Below are positions 55,949 through 64,000 of a stretch of 64,000 bases of DNA, one piece after another. Origin of the DNA: Manganibacter manganicus. GTDB lineage: Bacteria; Pseudomonadota; Alphaproteobacteria; Rhizobiales; Rhizobiaceae. A model generated the notes under the pieces. It worked only from the letters and a program-made list of their open reading frames with translations. It made no database searches and was not told where the DNA came from. The stretch's first letter is position 1. Each line of letters starts with the position of its first letter. Made by a program: the position numbers and the translations under genes. Location of the stretch: the NCBI RefSeq assembly GCF_002075885.1, contig NZ_MDET01000003.1, forward strand, positions 1 through 64,000, read 5' to 3'.

Positions 55949-57373
55949 ATGTCACACGGCCAGCCTCTGGCAGCAAATGCCCCGGTCCAACCCGCCACGA
56001 GGCCGTCGCCCGGCATGGGTCCGTCCGGCCGCCTCGCGCTTCTGGAACAGGTCTGGCAGCGTTTCGCCGATCAGTCCGCGCTGCTGAAGCGTGGCGGCCG
56101 CATCGCCGAGATATCGCCCACTCATTACAAGGTGCGCGGGCTTTCCGACGTCGCCCGGCTCGGCGATCTGGTCGAGCATCGCGGGCACAAGGCCGCGAGC
56201 CAGGGCGAGATCGTGCAGATTGGCGGCGAGGAAATCGTCGTCGCGCCATTCGAGCGCAGCGTCGATGCCGGCATCGGCGACGCTGTGTTCCGGCGCGGCC
56301 CATTCGCGGTGACGCCGCATGACTCCTGGCGCGGCCGCACCATCGACGCGCTGGCGCGCGCCATCGACGGCGGGCCGCCGCTACTGCGCGACCACGGGCA
56401 TGAGGACGCGGGCACCGCCACGCCGGGCGCGCTCGACCGGCAGCGCGTCGGCACCGGTTTCATGACCGGCGTTCGGGTGATCGACATTTTCACCCCGCTC
56501 TGCTTCGGCCAGCGCCTCGGCATTTTTGCCGGATCCGGCGTCGGCAAATCGACCCTGCTCGCCATGCTGGCCGGCGCCGATGCCTTCGACACGGTGGTGG
56601 TGGCGCTCGTCGGCGAGCGCGGCCGCGAGGTACGCGAATTCCTCGAAGACACCATCGGCGCGGTTGCCATGGCCAAGACGGTGGCGGTCGTCGCCACCAG
56701 CGACGAGAGCGCCATGATGCGCCGCCGCGCGCCCGATTCGGCGATGCGCGTCGCCGAATATTTCCGCGACCGTGGCGACCGCGTGCTTCTGGTTCTCGAT
56801 TCGATCACCCGTTTCGCCCATGCGCTGCGCGAAGTGGCGACAGGAACCGGCGAGCCGCCGGTGGCGCGCGGTTATCCGGCTTCCGTTTTCACCGACCTGC
56901 CCAAGCTTCTGGAGCGCGCCGGGCCGGGTGCCGAAGGCAAGGGCTCGATCACCGCCATTATTTCCGTGCTGATCGACGGCGACGATCACAACGATCCGGT
57001 CGCCGATTCGGTGCGCGGCATTCTCGACGGCCATGTCGTGCTCGACCGCGCCATCGCCGAGCAGGGCCGCTACCCGCCGGTCAACCCGCTGGCCTCGATA
57101 TCGCGGCTTGCCGGCAAGGCGTGGACGCCCGAACAGCGCATCCTGGTGACGAAGCTGAAGGCGATGATCGCCCGCTTCGAGGACACGCGCGATATCCGCC
57201 TGCTTGGCGCTTATCAGGGCGGCGCCGATCCGGAACTCGATCTGGCCGTGCAGCAGGTGCCGCTCATCTACGAGGCGCTCGGCCAGGCGCCGGCGGACCC
57301 CGGCTCCGCCGACCCATTCAGCGATCTCGCCCGTCATCTGAAAGCCAGGCAGCATGTCGAACCCGCCGAGTGA
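55949..57373 (+). CDS. fliI: Flagellar export ATPase FliI
   Basis: A protein of 474 residues of the F1-ATPase-like type III export ATPases. Walker A is GSGVGKST (about 193-200), followed by ALVGERGREVREFLEDTIG and Walker B VLLVLDSITRFAHALREV, with the hallmark YPASVFTDLPKLLERAG. It energises export of flagellar axial proteins. The start ATG 55949 gives a 30-residue leader before ALLEQVWQRF. The end overlaps the next gene by 20 bases. Confidence 0.96.
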   Translation: MSHGQPLAANAPVQPATRPSPGMGPSGRLALLEQVWQRFADQSALLKRGGRIAEISPTHYKVRGLSDVARLGDLVEHRGHKAASQGEIVQIGGEEIVVAPFERSVDAGIGDAVFRRGPFAVTPHDSWRGRTIDALARAIDGGPPLLRDHGHEDAGTATPGALDRQRVGTGFMTGVRVIDIFTPLCFGQRLGIFAGSGVGKSTLLAMLAGADAFDTVVVALVGERGREVREFLEDTIGAVAMAKTVAVVATSDESAMMRRRAPDSAMRVAEYFRDRGDRVLLVLDSITRFAHALREVATGTGEPPVARGYPASVFTDLPKLLERAGPGAEGKGSITAIISVLIDGDDHNDPVADSVRGILDGHVVLDRAIAEQGRYPPVNPLASISRLAGKAWTPEQRILVTKLKAMIARFEDTRDIRLLGAYQGGADPELDLAVQQVPLIYEALGQAPADPGSADPFSDLARHLKARQHVEPAE

Positions 57374-58022
57374 AGCCAGCGCGCCGGAGGCGATCCTGCG
57401 CGAAATGATCGCCGAGGCGCATGGCGCCGAAGACGCGTCCAATACGCTGAAAAGGAGCCGGGAGACCCTGATCAACGGCCTTTTTCAGCCACGCGAATGG
57501 CCGGCGCCGCCACCGGCGCAGTTTCCACGGCTGGAGAATAAAAGCGAACGGCGCAGCGATTTCATCATCGCCGCGCTCGGCGTGGCGCTCGGGCTCACCT
57601 GCGCGCTGTTTCCCTGGTACATTTTCTTCAATCAGGAGCAGTTCGGCATCCAGACCATTAAATTCGGCGGCAAGGGCAACGGCTCCGGCCGTGCCGTCGC
57701 CAGCCAGCCGGCATCGGCGATGCCGGCCGCGCTGCCTGATCTGCCCGGCGGCACTCTCGATCTTTTCATTACCGGCCATATCGATCGCACGCCGCAAAAG
57801 GCCAAGGCACCGGGGCTGGAGGAGCAGCCCTTTCCCGGCGAAGCCGCCGAGTTCCAACTCCTCCACGTCGCCAATAGCCGAGCCATGATCGCCGACGACA
57901 AGGGAATCTGGCTGGTCCAGCGCGGCGATCGCCTGCCGGATTCGAGCCGTGTCGCGGCCATCGAGAAGCGCAACGGCAAATGGGTCCTGGTCACCAGCAC
58001 CGACCGCGTCGTCGAGCAATAG
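57354..58022 (+). CDS. Uncharacterised membrane-anchored protein in the flagellar operon
   Basis: A protein of 222 residues. It has a cytoplasmic acidic/basic start of about 65 residues, one membrane helix (DFIIAALGVALGLTCALFPWYIFF, about 66-89), a linker rich in small residues and a C-terminal domain (about 140-222) ending VAAIEKRNGKWVLVTSTDRVVEQ. The gene overlaps fliI by 20 bases and so is co-translated. An open reading frame is found at this position between fliI and flgB in rhizobial clusters. I do not recognise any domain; a role in rod or export assembly is only a guess from position. Confidence 0.85.
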   Translation: MSNPPSEASAPEAILREMIAEAHGAEDASNTLKRSRETLINGLFQPREWPAPPPAQFPRLENKSERRSDFIIAALGVALGLTCALFPWYIFFNQEQFGIQTIKFGGKGNGSGRAVASQPASAMPAALPDLPGGTLDLFITGHIDRTPQKAKAPGLEEQPFPGEAAEFQLLHVANSRAMIADDKGIWLVQRGDRLPDSSRVAAIEKRNGKWVLVTSTDRVVEQ

Positions 58023-58067
58023 AGCATTTCCAGCAAAAGTGTGACGCGGTTTTGCGTCCGCAAATGC
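58022..58067. repeat. Palindromic repeat, second copy (after the gene ending at 58022)
   Basis: Begins at the last base of the TAG stop: GAGCATTTCCAGCAAAAG, with the outer arms GCATTT and AAATGC and an inner GCAAAA/TTTTGC pair. It is nearly the same as the copy at 55875-55919. The rest of the 135-base gap up to flgB carries no gene and should include a new ribosome site and possibly a promoter. Confidence 0.72.
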
Positions 58068-58157
58068 GGCAATAACGATCCGGAGCATCCATCCGATTTT
58101 CGCAAGGTCCGCGCAAGACTGGCGGTCTAGCCTGCGCAAATAGCCCGGAGATGCCCC

Positions 58158-58538
58158 ATGGACCCCGTCAATCTTTTCGACCTTGCGACCAGGCAGGCGC
58201 AATGGCTCGCGGTGCGCCAGACGACGGTGGCCAGCAACATCGCCAATGTCAACACGCCCGGTTACACGGCCAGGGACGTCGAATCCTTTGAAAAGATTCT
58301 CGACCGCACGGCCGTAACCCTGCGCGCGACCCAGCAGGATCATCTGAGCGGCGAAGGCGTCACCAGGGGCATCGCGGTCAAGCCACAGGAGCCGGACGGA
58401 GCCGTCCTGCCTTCCGGGAACACCGTTGTGATGGAAAACGAATTGCTGAAGGCCGGTGAAGTGCGCCGCGCCTTCGAGCTGAACACGGCCATCGTCAAGG
58501 CGTTCCATTCCATGATGCTCGCCGCGACAAAGGCCTGA
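58158..58538 (+). CDS. flgB: Flagellar proximal-rod protein FlgB
   Basis: A protein of 126 residues with [43 protein letters not shown] at the start, the standard rod N-terminal motif, and [20 protein letters not shown] at the end. Forms the first rod segment on the MS ring. First of a run of overlapping rod genes. Confidence 0.95.
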   Translation: MDPVNLFDLATRQAQWLAVRQTTVASNIANVNTPGYTARDVESFEKILDRTAVTLRATQQDHLSGEGVTRGIAVKPQEPDGAVLPSGNTVVMENELLKAGEVRRAFELNTAIVKAFHSMMLAATKA

Positions 58539-58542
58539 TCCA

Positions 58543-58962
58543 GTGGACGCCTTGACCGCCACCCTCAAAATCGCCGCTTCCGGCCTCGGCGCACAGTCCG
58601 AGCGCCTGCGCGTCGTTTCCGAAAACCTCGCCAACGCTCAATCCACCGGCGACGCGCCGGGGGCCAACCCTTACCGCCGCAAGACGATCAGCTTCGTTTC
58701 GGAACTCGATCGCGCGTCGGGCACCAACATCGTCGAGGTCAGTTCCATCGACCGCGACCCATCGGCCTTTCCGGTCGAATTCCAGCCCGGCAACGTCGCC
58801 GCCGACGACAAGGGCTACGTCAAGCTGCCCAATGTCAACGTGCTGATCGAAATGGCCGACATGAACGAGGCCAACCGCTCCTATGAAGCCAATTTGCAAG
58901 TCGTCAAGCAGGCCCGCGACCTGATTTCCATGACCATCGACCTGATGAGGAACCAGTCATGA
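58543..58962 (+). CDS. flgC: Flagellar proximal-rod protein FlgC
   Basis: A protein of 139 residues starting at GTG 58543 ([35 protein letters not shown]), with C-terminal [38 protein letters not shown]. Polymerises with FlgB in the rod. Starts four bases after flgB; the stop overlaps fliE by ATGA. Confidence 0.95.
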   Translation: MDALTATLKIAASGLGAQSERLRVVSENLANAQSTGDAPGANPYRRKTISFVSELDRASGTNIVEVSSIDRDPSAFPVEFQPGNVAADDKGYVKLPNVNVLIEMADMNEANRSYEANLQVVKQARDLISMTIDLMRNQS

Positions 58963-59282
58963 TCGGCCCCATCGACACACTTCACCTCAAGCCGGCCATC
59001 GACACGAACGACGGTCTTGGCATCTCTGCCGGCAAGGGCGCGGAAGCTGTTTCCGGCGCCGACGCAACCAGTTTCACCGAGGCGCTCCGACAGGCAGCGG
59101 AACAATCCGTCGGCACGCTGGAGAAGGCCGAGCACATATCGTTGCAGGCGCTGAAGGGCGAAGCCGACACGCGGCAGGTGGTCGATGCGGTGATGAACGC
59201 CCAGCAGACATTACAGGCGGCCATCGCCATCCGCGACAAAATCGTCTCGGCCTATCTCGAAGTCAGCCGCATGAGCATTTGA
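58959..59282 (+). CDS. fliE: Flagellar hook-basal body protein FliE
   Basis: A small protein of 107 residues with the FliE core [70 protein letters not shown] (about 37-107). It joins the rod to the MS ring. Translationally coupled to flgC; flgG follows seven bases later. Confidence 0.94.
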   Translation: MIGPIDTLHLKPAIDTNDGLGISAGKGAEAVSGADATSFTEALRQAAEQSVGTLEKAEHISLQALKGEADTRQVVDAVMNAQQTLQAAIAIRDKIVSAYLEVSRMSI

Positions 59283-59289
59283 GGACAGA

Positions 59290-60078
59290 ATGAAAGCCCT
59301 TGCCATCGCCGCAACCGGCATGACCGCCCAGCAGACCAATCTGGAAGTCATCGCCAACAATATCGCCAACATCAACACCACCGGCTACAAACGGGCGCGG
59401 GCGGAATTTTCCGACCTTCTCTATCAGGTGGACCGCACCCAGGGCGTGCCCAATCGCGCCAACGGCTCGATCGTGCCCGAAGGCATCGCCATCGGACTCG
59501 GCGTGAAAACCACGGCGGTGCGCAACGTCCACACCCAGGGCGAACTCACCAGCACCGGCAACGCCTTCGACATGGCCCTGAACGGCAAGGGCTGGTTCCA
59601 GATCGAGGGCGCCGACGGCAGCACGCTTTACAGCCGCGCCGGCGCGTTCAACACCAATGCCGAAGGCCAGCTCGTCACGGTTGACGGCGCCAATGTCGTC
59701 CCCGCGATCACCGTCCCGCCGGACGCCGTGCAGGTGATCGTCAACAAGACCGGACAGGTCTTCGCCCGCATTGAGGGCCAGACGGATTTGCAGGATCTCG
59801 GCCAGTTGACGCTGGCGACCTTCGCCAATGAGGCGGGGCTCGCGCCGCTCGGCGACAATCTGTTTCAGGAAACGCCCGCCTCCGGCCCGGCCAATATCGG
59901 CGTTCCGGGCGATCCCGGCTACGCCAGCATCGAACAGGGCTATCTGGAAAACTCCAATGTCGATCCGGTCAAGGAAATCACCGAACTGATCTCGGCGCAG
60001 CGCGCCTATGAAATGAACTCCAAGGTCATCCAGGCCGCCGACCAGATGGCCGAAACCGTGTCGCGGAACATGAGGTGA
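59290..60078 (+). CDS. flgG: Flagellar distal-rod protein FlgG
   Basis: A protein of 262 residues, standard for FlgG, with [46 protein letters not shown] at the start and [37 protein letters not shown] at the end. Forms the distal rod. GAGGACAG lies just before the start. The stop overlaps the flgA start region. Confidence 0.97.
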   Translation: MKALAIAATGMTAQQTNLEVIANNIANINTTGYKRARAEFSDLLYQVDRTQGVPNRANGSIVPEGIAIGLGVKTTAVRNVHTQGELTSTGNAFDMALNGKGWFQIEGADGSTLYSRAGAFNTNAEGQLVTVDGANVVPAITVPPDAVQVIVNKTGQVFARIEGQTDLQDLGQLTLATFANEAGLAPLGDNLFQETPASGPANIGVPGDPGYASIEQGYLENSNVDPVKEITELISAQRAYEMNSKVIQAADQMAETVSRNMR

Positions 60079-60611
60079 CAATGATGCCCGGCCGCACCCT
60101 GCGCATTGCTTTCTGTCATGGCCTACTGGTGCTGGCGCTCACCGCCGGCGCCAGCTTGCCAGCATTCGCGCAGGACCAGTCGACCTCGACCCAAGCGGCG
60201 TCAACAAAGGCGAGCCAGCCGTCTGGCGAGGCCGTGCTGATTCCGAACCGTGTCATCTATCCGGGCGAGACGATCATGCCGGCCCTGCTCAAGACCGTGG
60301 TGCTGGCGCCCGGCCGCCAGAAGCCGGAGGCGGTCGCCACCCGTGCCGGCGAATTGAACGGCAAGGTCGCCAGGCGCACGCTGCTGCCCGGCCATTATAT
60401 CCCCGTCAGCGCCATTCGCGACGCCTGGCTGGTCGAACAGGGCGCACCGGTGCAGGTGGTCTTCGCCGCCGGCGGGCTCACCATCACCGCTACCGCCGTG
60501 ACATTGGAATCCGGTTCGGCCGGCGATCTCGTCAAGGTCCGCAACCCCGACAGCGGCAAGATCTTTTCCGGCACGGTGATGGAAGACGGCACCGTCAGGG
60601 TCGGCGCATGA
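60075..60611 (+). CDS. flgA: Flagellar P-ring assembly chaperone FlgA
   Basis: A periplasmic protein of 176-178 residues with a signal peptide ([25 protein letters not shown]). The SAF domain covers [26 protein letters not shown] and [70 protein letters not shown]. FlgA guides FlgI into the P ring. Start is unclear: GTG 60075 overlaps the flgG stop, ATG 60081 and 60084 follow; a GAGGTG ribosome site fits 60084 best. Confidence 0.9.
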   Translation: MTMMPGRTLRIAFCHGLLVLALTAGASLPAFAQDQSTSTQAASTKASQPSGEAVLIPNRVIYPGETIMPALLKTVVLAPGRQKPEAVATRAGELNGKVARRTLLPGHYIPVSAIRDAWLVEQGAPVQVVFAAGGLTITATAVTLESGSAGDLVKVRNPDSGKIFSGTVMEDGTVRVGA

Positions 60612-61864
60612 TCCGCCGCGCCGCGCTCCTTGCAATTGCCGCCGCACTTGGCTTGCAGCCGGCATTCCTTGGCTTGCAGCCGGCCTTGGCCGACGGGCTG
60701 ACGGCCAAGGCCAGGCGCGAACTGGCGGCACGCGGCATAACCGACGCCGACTATGATTCCGCCGCCACGGCCCGGCTGTTCGGAACCTCGAACGGATCAA
60801 GTTCGCTGCCGCCGGGCCAGGTCGCCTCGCGCATCAAGGATATCGCCCAACTGCAAAGCGCGCGCGACAACCAGCTTGTCGGCTATGGCCTCGTCATCGG
60901 GTTGGCCGGCACCGGCGATTCGCTGCGCAACTCGCCCTTCACCGAGCAATCGATCCGCGCCATGCTGCAAAATCTCGGTATCGCCACCGAAGGCGGCCAG
61001 GCCCGCGCCAAGAATGTCGCCGCAGTCATCATCACCGCCAACATGCCGCCCTTCGTGCAGTCGGGCGCGCGCATAGACATCGACGTGTCCTCGATGGGCG
61101 ATGCCACCTCGCTGCAGGGCGGCACGCTGATCATGACGCCGCTGAAAGCCGCCGATGGCGAGATCTACGCCGTCGGCCAGGGCGCCGTCATCGTTTCCGG
61201 CTTCCTCGCGCAGGGCCAGGCCGAGCAATTGACGCAAGGCGTCCCGACCGCCGGCCGCGTGCCCAACGGCGCCATTGTCGAGCGCGCCGTCGGCGCTTCA
61301 TTCGGTGAGCAATCGCAATTCACCCTGCAATTGCGCAATCCGGATTTTTCCACCGCCACCCGTATCGCCGACGCCATCAACGATTATACGAGCAATCGCT
61401 TCGGCATGCGCACCGCCGCCGAACGCGACGCGCGCACGGTGCAGATCCGCAAGCCCAAGAACATTTCCGCCGCCCGCTTCTACGCCGAGATCGAGAACCT
61501 CGTGGTCGGCGCGGACGCACCGGCCCGCGTCGTCGTGGACGAACGCACCGGCACCATCGTCATCGGCAACGAAGTGAAAATCTCGCGCGTCGCGATCAGC
61601 CACGGCACGCTGACGGTGCGCATCACCGAAGCACCGCGCATCGTTCAGCCCGAACCGTTCTCGCGTGGCGTCACCGCCGTGGAACCGAGCACGGCCATCG
61701 AGGCCACGCAGCCCAATGCCCGCGTCGCCGTTCTCGACGGGCCGAACCTGCAAACGCTGGTTTCCGGCCTCAATCGGCTTGGCGTCAAGCCGGACGGCAT
61801 CATCGCCATTCTTCAGGGCATCAAATCGGCCGGCGCGCTCCAGGCCGATCTGGTTCTTCAATAG
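60608..61864 (+). CDS. flgI: Flagellar P-ring protein FlgI with extended N-terminus
   Basis: A protein of 418 residues with a signal peptide (to about residue 28). The conserved FlgI domain starts only at SRIKDIAQLQSARDNQLVGYGLVIGLAGTGDSL, leaving a linker of about 45 residues (DGLTAKARRELAARGITDADYDSAATARLFG and so on) that usual FlgI proteins (about 370 residues) do not have. The rest is normal: NMPPFVQSGARIDIDVSSMGDATSLQGGTL and NPDFSTATRIADAIN. It forms the periplasmic P ring. ATGA overlap with flgA. Confidence 0.95.
   Translation: MIRRAALLAIAAALGLQPAFLGLQPALADGLTAKARRELAARGITDADYDSAATARLFGTSNGSSSLPPGQVASRIKDIAQLQSARDNQLVGYGLVIGLAGTGDSLRNSPFTEQSIRAMLQNLGIATEGGQARAKNVAAVIITANMPPFVQSGARIDIDVSSMGDATSLQGGTLIMTPLKAADGEIYAVGQGAVIVSGFLAQGQAEQLTQGVPTAGRVPNGAIVERAVGASFGEQSQFTLQLRNPDFSTATRIADAINDYTSNRFGMRTAAERDARTVQIRKPKNISAARFYAEIENLVVGADAPARVVVDERTGTIVIGNEVKISRVAISHGTLTVRITEAPRIVQPEPFSRGVTAVEPSTAIEATQPNARVAVLDGPNLQTLVSGLNRLGVKPDGIIAILQGIKSAGALQADLVLQ
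60647..60688. repeat. 21-base tandem duplication in the flgI signal peptide
   Basis: CTTGGCTTGCAGCCGGC(A/C)TT(C/G) is present twice in a row (60647-60667 and 60668-60688), giving the peptide LGLQPAF-LGLQPAL. A recent slippage-type duplication in frame that lengthens the hydrophobic core. Confidence 0.7.
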
Positions 61865-61873
61865 GCGGCGACG

Positions 61874-62521
61874 ATGGCTTTTCCGCTGCCCCCTCGCCTG
61901 AACACCTGCCTGATTTCCGGCCTGATTTCCGGCCTGCTTTTCGGCATGCTGACAGCAGCCAATGTCGCCCATGGCGAGCCTGTCCGGCAAGTGTTGCCCG
62001 GCGCTCCGGCCGCCATCCAGCCACTGGAATTGAAACGCGAGGCGCCGCTGACCACAGAGGCCGTCGCGGCAACGGAAAAAGCGGCAGCACCCGTTACCAC
62101 CGGCTCCACGCCGGCCCCCACTGAGGAAAGCGAAATCCAGCGCTTCTGCTCCAACATCGCCGACGCCGCGCGCGACCGGCGCTATTCGCTCCAGGCCGCA
62201 GAGCTGAAGCAGCTTCGCACCGAACTCGATGGCCGCGTCAAGGCGCTGGAAGCCAAGCGCGCCGAATACGAGGAATGGCTGAAGCGGCGCGAGGTGTTCC
62301 TCGCCCGCGCGCAGGAAGGCGTGGTCAAGATCTATGCCGACATGAAGCCCGACGCCGCGGCGGAGCGGCTGGCGCTGGTCGGCCCCGAACTGGCCGCCGC
62401 CATACTGATGAAGCTCGAGCCGCGCAAGGCCAGTGTCATCTTCAACGAAATGGACGAAAAGGCCGCCGCCACGCTGACCAAGGTAATGGCGAGCGCGGCG
62501 CGCAGGGTGGACCCCTCATGA
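61874..62521 (+). CDS. motE: Flagellar protein MotE (chaperone for MotC)
   Basis: A periplasmic protein of 215 residues. A hydrophobic leader (ISGLISGLLFGMLTAANVAHG, with a 12-base tandem duplication at 61909-61932) is followed by a proline- and alanine-rich linker and an alpha-helical region ALEAKRAEYEEWLKRREVFLARAQEGVVKIYADMKPDAAAERLALVGPELAAAILMKLEPRKASVIFNEMDEKAAATLTKVM. Such proteins share the MgtE-N/FliG-like fold and, in Sinorhizobium, stabilise MotC; motC is not in the window. Between flgI and flgH, as in Sinorhizobium. Confidence 0.85.
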   Translation: MAFPLPPRLNTCLISGLISGLLFGMLTAANVAHGEPVRQVLPGAPAAIQPLELKREAPLTTEAVAATEKAAAPVTTGSTPAPTEESEIQRFCSNIADAARDRRYSLQAAELKQLRTELDGRVKALEAKRAEYEEWLKRREVFLARAQEGVVKIYADMKPDAAAERLALVGPELAAAILMKLEPRKASVIFNEMDEKAAATLTKVMASAARRVDPS

Positions 62522-63222
62522 CCAGACAAATATTGATCCTGTGCGCGGCGGCCATGCTCGGCGGTTGCGCCGCCGATCTCAACGAGGTCGGCCGCAAGCC
62601 GACCCTCTCACCCGTGGGCGCCGGCATCGAAGGCGGCAGCACCTCCATCTATCGTTATCCCGAATCGCCGGCCAAGCCGGTCAAGAAATTCTCGCTTTGG
62701 GACGATCGGCAGAGCCGCCTGTTCACCGATCCACGCGCCTTGAGCCGCGGCGACCTCCTGACCGTCAAGATCCGCTTCAACGACCGGGCCAAGTTCAAGA
62801 ATCAGAACGATCGCAGCCGCACGGCGGAACGCTCCATCGGCTTCGGCGCCGATCTCGGCTGGGACAGCTACAAGACCAGCGGCAAGGGACTCGGCACGCT
62901 GGATTCAAAGACCGAAACCAACGCCGACGGCGCCATCGAACGCTCCGAGGCGCTCGATCTCAATGTCGCCGCCGTCGTCACCGACGTGCTGCCGAACGGC
63001 AATCTGATGATCAAGGGATCGCAGGAAGTGCGCGTCAATGCCGAGCTTCGCGTGCTCACCATCGCCGGCATCGTGCGCCCGGCCGATATCGGCGCGGAAA
63101 ACACCATCTCCTACGACCGCATTGCCGAGGCGCGCATTTCCTATGGCGGGCGCGGACGGGTGAGCGAGATCCAGCAACCGGCCTATGGCCAGCAGATCCT
63201 CGACCAGGTCCTGCCGTTCTGA
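62518..63222 (+). CDS. flgH: Flagellar L-ring lipoprotein FlgH
   Basis: A protein of 234 residues from ATG 62518, overlapping motE by ATGA. The lipobox LGGC (Cys about 17) marks a lipoprotein. The L-ring domain shows SLWDDRQSRLFTDPRALSRGDLLTVKIRFNDRAKFKNQNDRSR and EALDLNVAAVVTDVLPNGNLMIKGSQEVRVN...RPADI. It forms the outer-membrane ring around the rod. A longer frame overlapping motE is not real. Confidence 0.95.
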   Translation: MTRQILILCAAAMLGGCAADLNEVGRKPTLSPVGAGIEGGSTSIYRYPESPAKPVKKFSLWDDRQSRLFTDPRALSRGDLLTVKIRFNDRAKFKNQNDRSRTAERSIGFGADLGWDSYKTSGKGLGTLDSKTETNADGAIERSEALDLNVAAVVTDVLPNGNLMIKGSQEVRVNAELRVLTIAGIVRPADIGAENTISYDRIAEARISYGGRGRVSEIQQPAYGQQILDQVLPF

Positions 63223-63234
63223 CGGAGACACATC

Positions 63235-63717
63235 ATGGCATCCGTCGATGAGGCGCAGCCCCCGAAGACCGGTCCTTCGCTGGTGGTCCAGCTTGCCATG
63301 CTGGCGGCGATGACGGTCGCCGCGCTCGGCGCCGGCTGGCTGTCCGGCTCCTATCTCAAGCGCACCGAGGCGCCGGCAAAGCCAGCCGCAGCCAAGGCGG
63401 AAACGGCAGAAAAATCCGGCGTGATCGCCGACGGCATGACGCTGGTCGATCTGCAACCGATCACCACCAATCTCGCCGCTCCCAATGATGTATGGGTGCG
63501 GCTCGACGCCTCGCTGGTTCTCGACGAGCCGCAGCCGGAACAGATCGTCCAGGCGATCCATCAGGATCTGCTTGCCTTCATCCGCACCGTCAAGCTGCAT
63601 CAGGTCGAAGGCGCCAGCGGCTATCAGCATTTGCGCGCCGACCTCAAGGAGCGCGCGCAAATCCGCAGCGAGGGCCACGTCAAGGACGTGCTGATCAGGA
63701 CGCTGGTGTTCGAATGA
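63235..63717 (+). CDS. fliL: Flagellar basal-body protein FliL
   Basis: A protein of 160 residues with a single N-terminal helix (LVVQLAMLAAMTVAALGAGWLSGSYL, about 17-42) and the periplasmic domain of FliL ending LKERAQIRSEGHVKDVLIRTLVFE. FliL rings the stators and tunes their activity. A GGAG site precedes the start; the stop overlaps fliP by ATGA. Confidence 0.93.
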   Translation: MASVDEAQPPKTGPSLVVQLAMLAAMTVAALGAGWLSGSYLKRTEAPAKPAAAKAETAEKSGVIADGMTLVDLQPITTNLAAPNDVWVRLDASLVLDEPQPEQIVQAIHQDLLAFIRTVKLHQVEGASGYQHLRADLKERAQIRSEGHVKDVLIRTLVFE

Positions 63718-64000
63718 AAACCCTGCTTGCCTCCATCGCCCTTGTGATGGCGATGGCCACGCGCGCCGCCGCCCAGCAGATCGATCTCGGCGGCATCGGC
63801 CAGTTCGACGGCACGACCGCCGGCTACATCATCCAGATGTTCGGCCTGCTCTCCGTGCTTTCGGTGGCGCCCGGCCTGCTTATCATGGTCACGAGCTTCA
63901 CCCGCTTCGTCATCGCCTTTTCGATCCTGCGGGCCGGCATCGGCCTGCAATCGACGCCGGCCAATCTGATCCTGATCTCCCTGTCGCTGTTCATGACCTT
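63714..64000 (+). CDS. fliP: Flagellar type III export protein FliP, N-terminal part (runs off the right edge)
   Basis: The first 95 codons: a signal peptide (MKTLLASIALVMAMATRAAA), then GYIIQMFGLLSVLSVAPGLLIMVTSFTRFVIAFSILRAGIGLQSTPANLILISLSLFMT. The segment TSFTRFVIAFSILRAGIGLQSTP is the unmistakable FliP signature. FliP with FliQ and FliR forms the export gate. The gene is cut by the window edge. Confidence 0.94.
   Translation, partial: MKTLLASIALVMAMATRAAAQQIDLGGIGQFDGTTAGYIIQMFGLLSVLSVAPGLLIMVTSFTRFVIAFSILRAGIGLQSTPANLILISLSLFMT

Overview
The window is a stretch of an alphaproteobacterial chromosome, most likely from the Rhizobiales (Mesorhizobium/Phyllobacteriaceae-like). This rests on four things: the flagellar gene order with visN-visR, motE and a DUF1217 gene; the eight-gene glpDSTPQUVK glycerol ABC operon; short palindromic repeats of the GAGCATGATCCGGAAAAG type; and GC-rich, tightly packed operons with ATGA overlaps. 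No rRNA, tRNA or CRISPR array was seen.

Layout. 1-480: end of an IS21-family element (start of istA) inserted in a remnant of mutY. 555-7113: an accessory catabolic operon (TRAP transporter dctPQM, two-subunit transketolase, SDR) divergent from a LysR regulator. 7340-11687: a ureohydrolase, a DMT exporter and methionine salvage mtnK-mtnA. 11783-21094: the glycerol uptake and use operon glpD-glpS-glpT-glpP-glpQ-glpU-glpV-glpK. 21294-25153: arginase and ornithine cyclodeaminase with a divergent Lrp/AsnC regulator, then a cysteine-desulfurase-like protein. 25283-33879: a pentitol/pentose operon (D-ribulokinase-like kinase, SDR, ABC transporter) with an AraC regulator, a SIS protein and an SMP-30 lactonase. 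34005-38697: ALDH7-type dehydrogenase, an ECF sigma/YCII pair and glutaryl-CoA dehydrogenase. 38786-47162: polyamine-type ABC transporter followed by two tandem NylB-like serine hydrolases, with a divergent TetR regulator and acetylpolyamine amidohydrolase. 47568-64000: the flagellar cluster, comprising visN-visR, then a leftward operon motA-fliM-fliN-fliG-flhB-orf and a rightward operon (DUF1217, flgF, fliI, orf, flgB, flgC, fliE, flgG, flgA, flgI, motE, flgH, fliL, fliP) that runs off the window.

How it fits together. Most of the left 47 kb is nutrient scavenging: transporters sit beside the kinase, dehydrogenase or hydrolase expected to act on the imported compound, with a local regulator. 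The right 16 kb builds the flagellar motor, switch, rod and rings under VisNR. I found no clearly new defence or mobile system. The most open functions are the TRAP/transketolase/SDR operon, the polyamine-transporter/amide-hydrolase cluster, and three uncharacterised flagellar-cluster genes (49070-49501, 54021-55136, 57354-58022).
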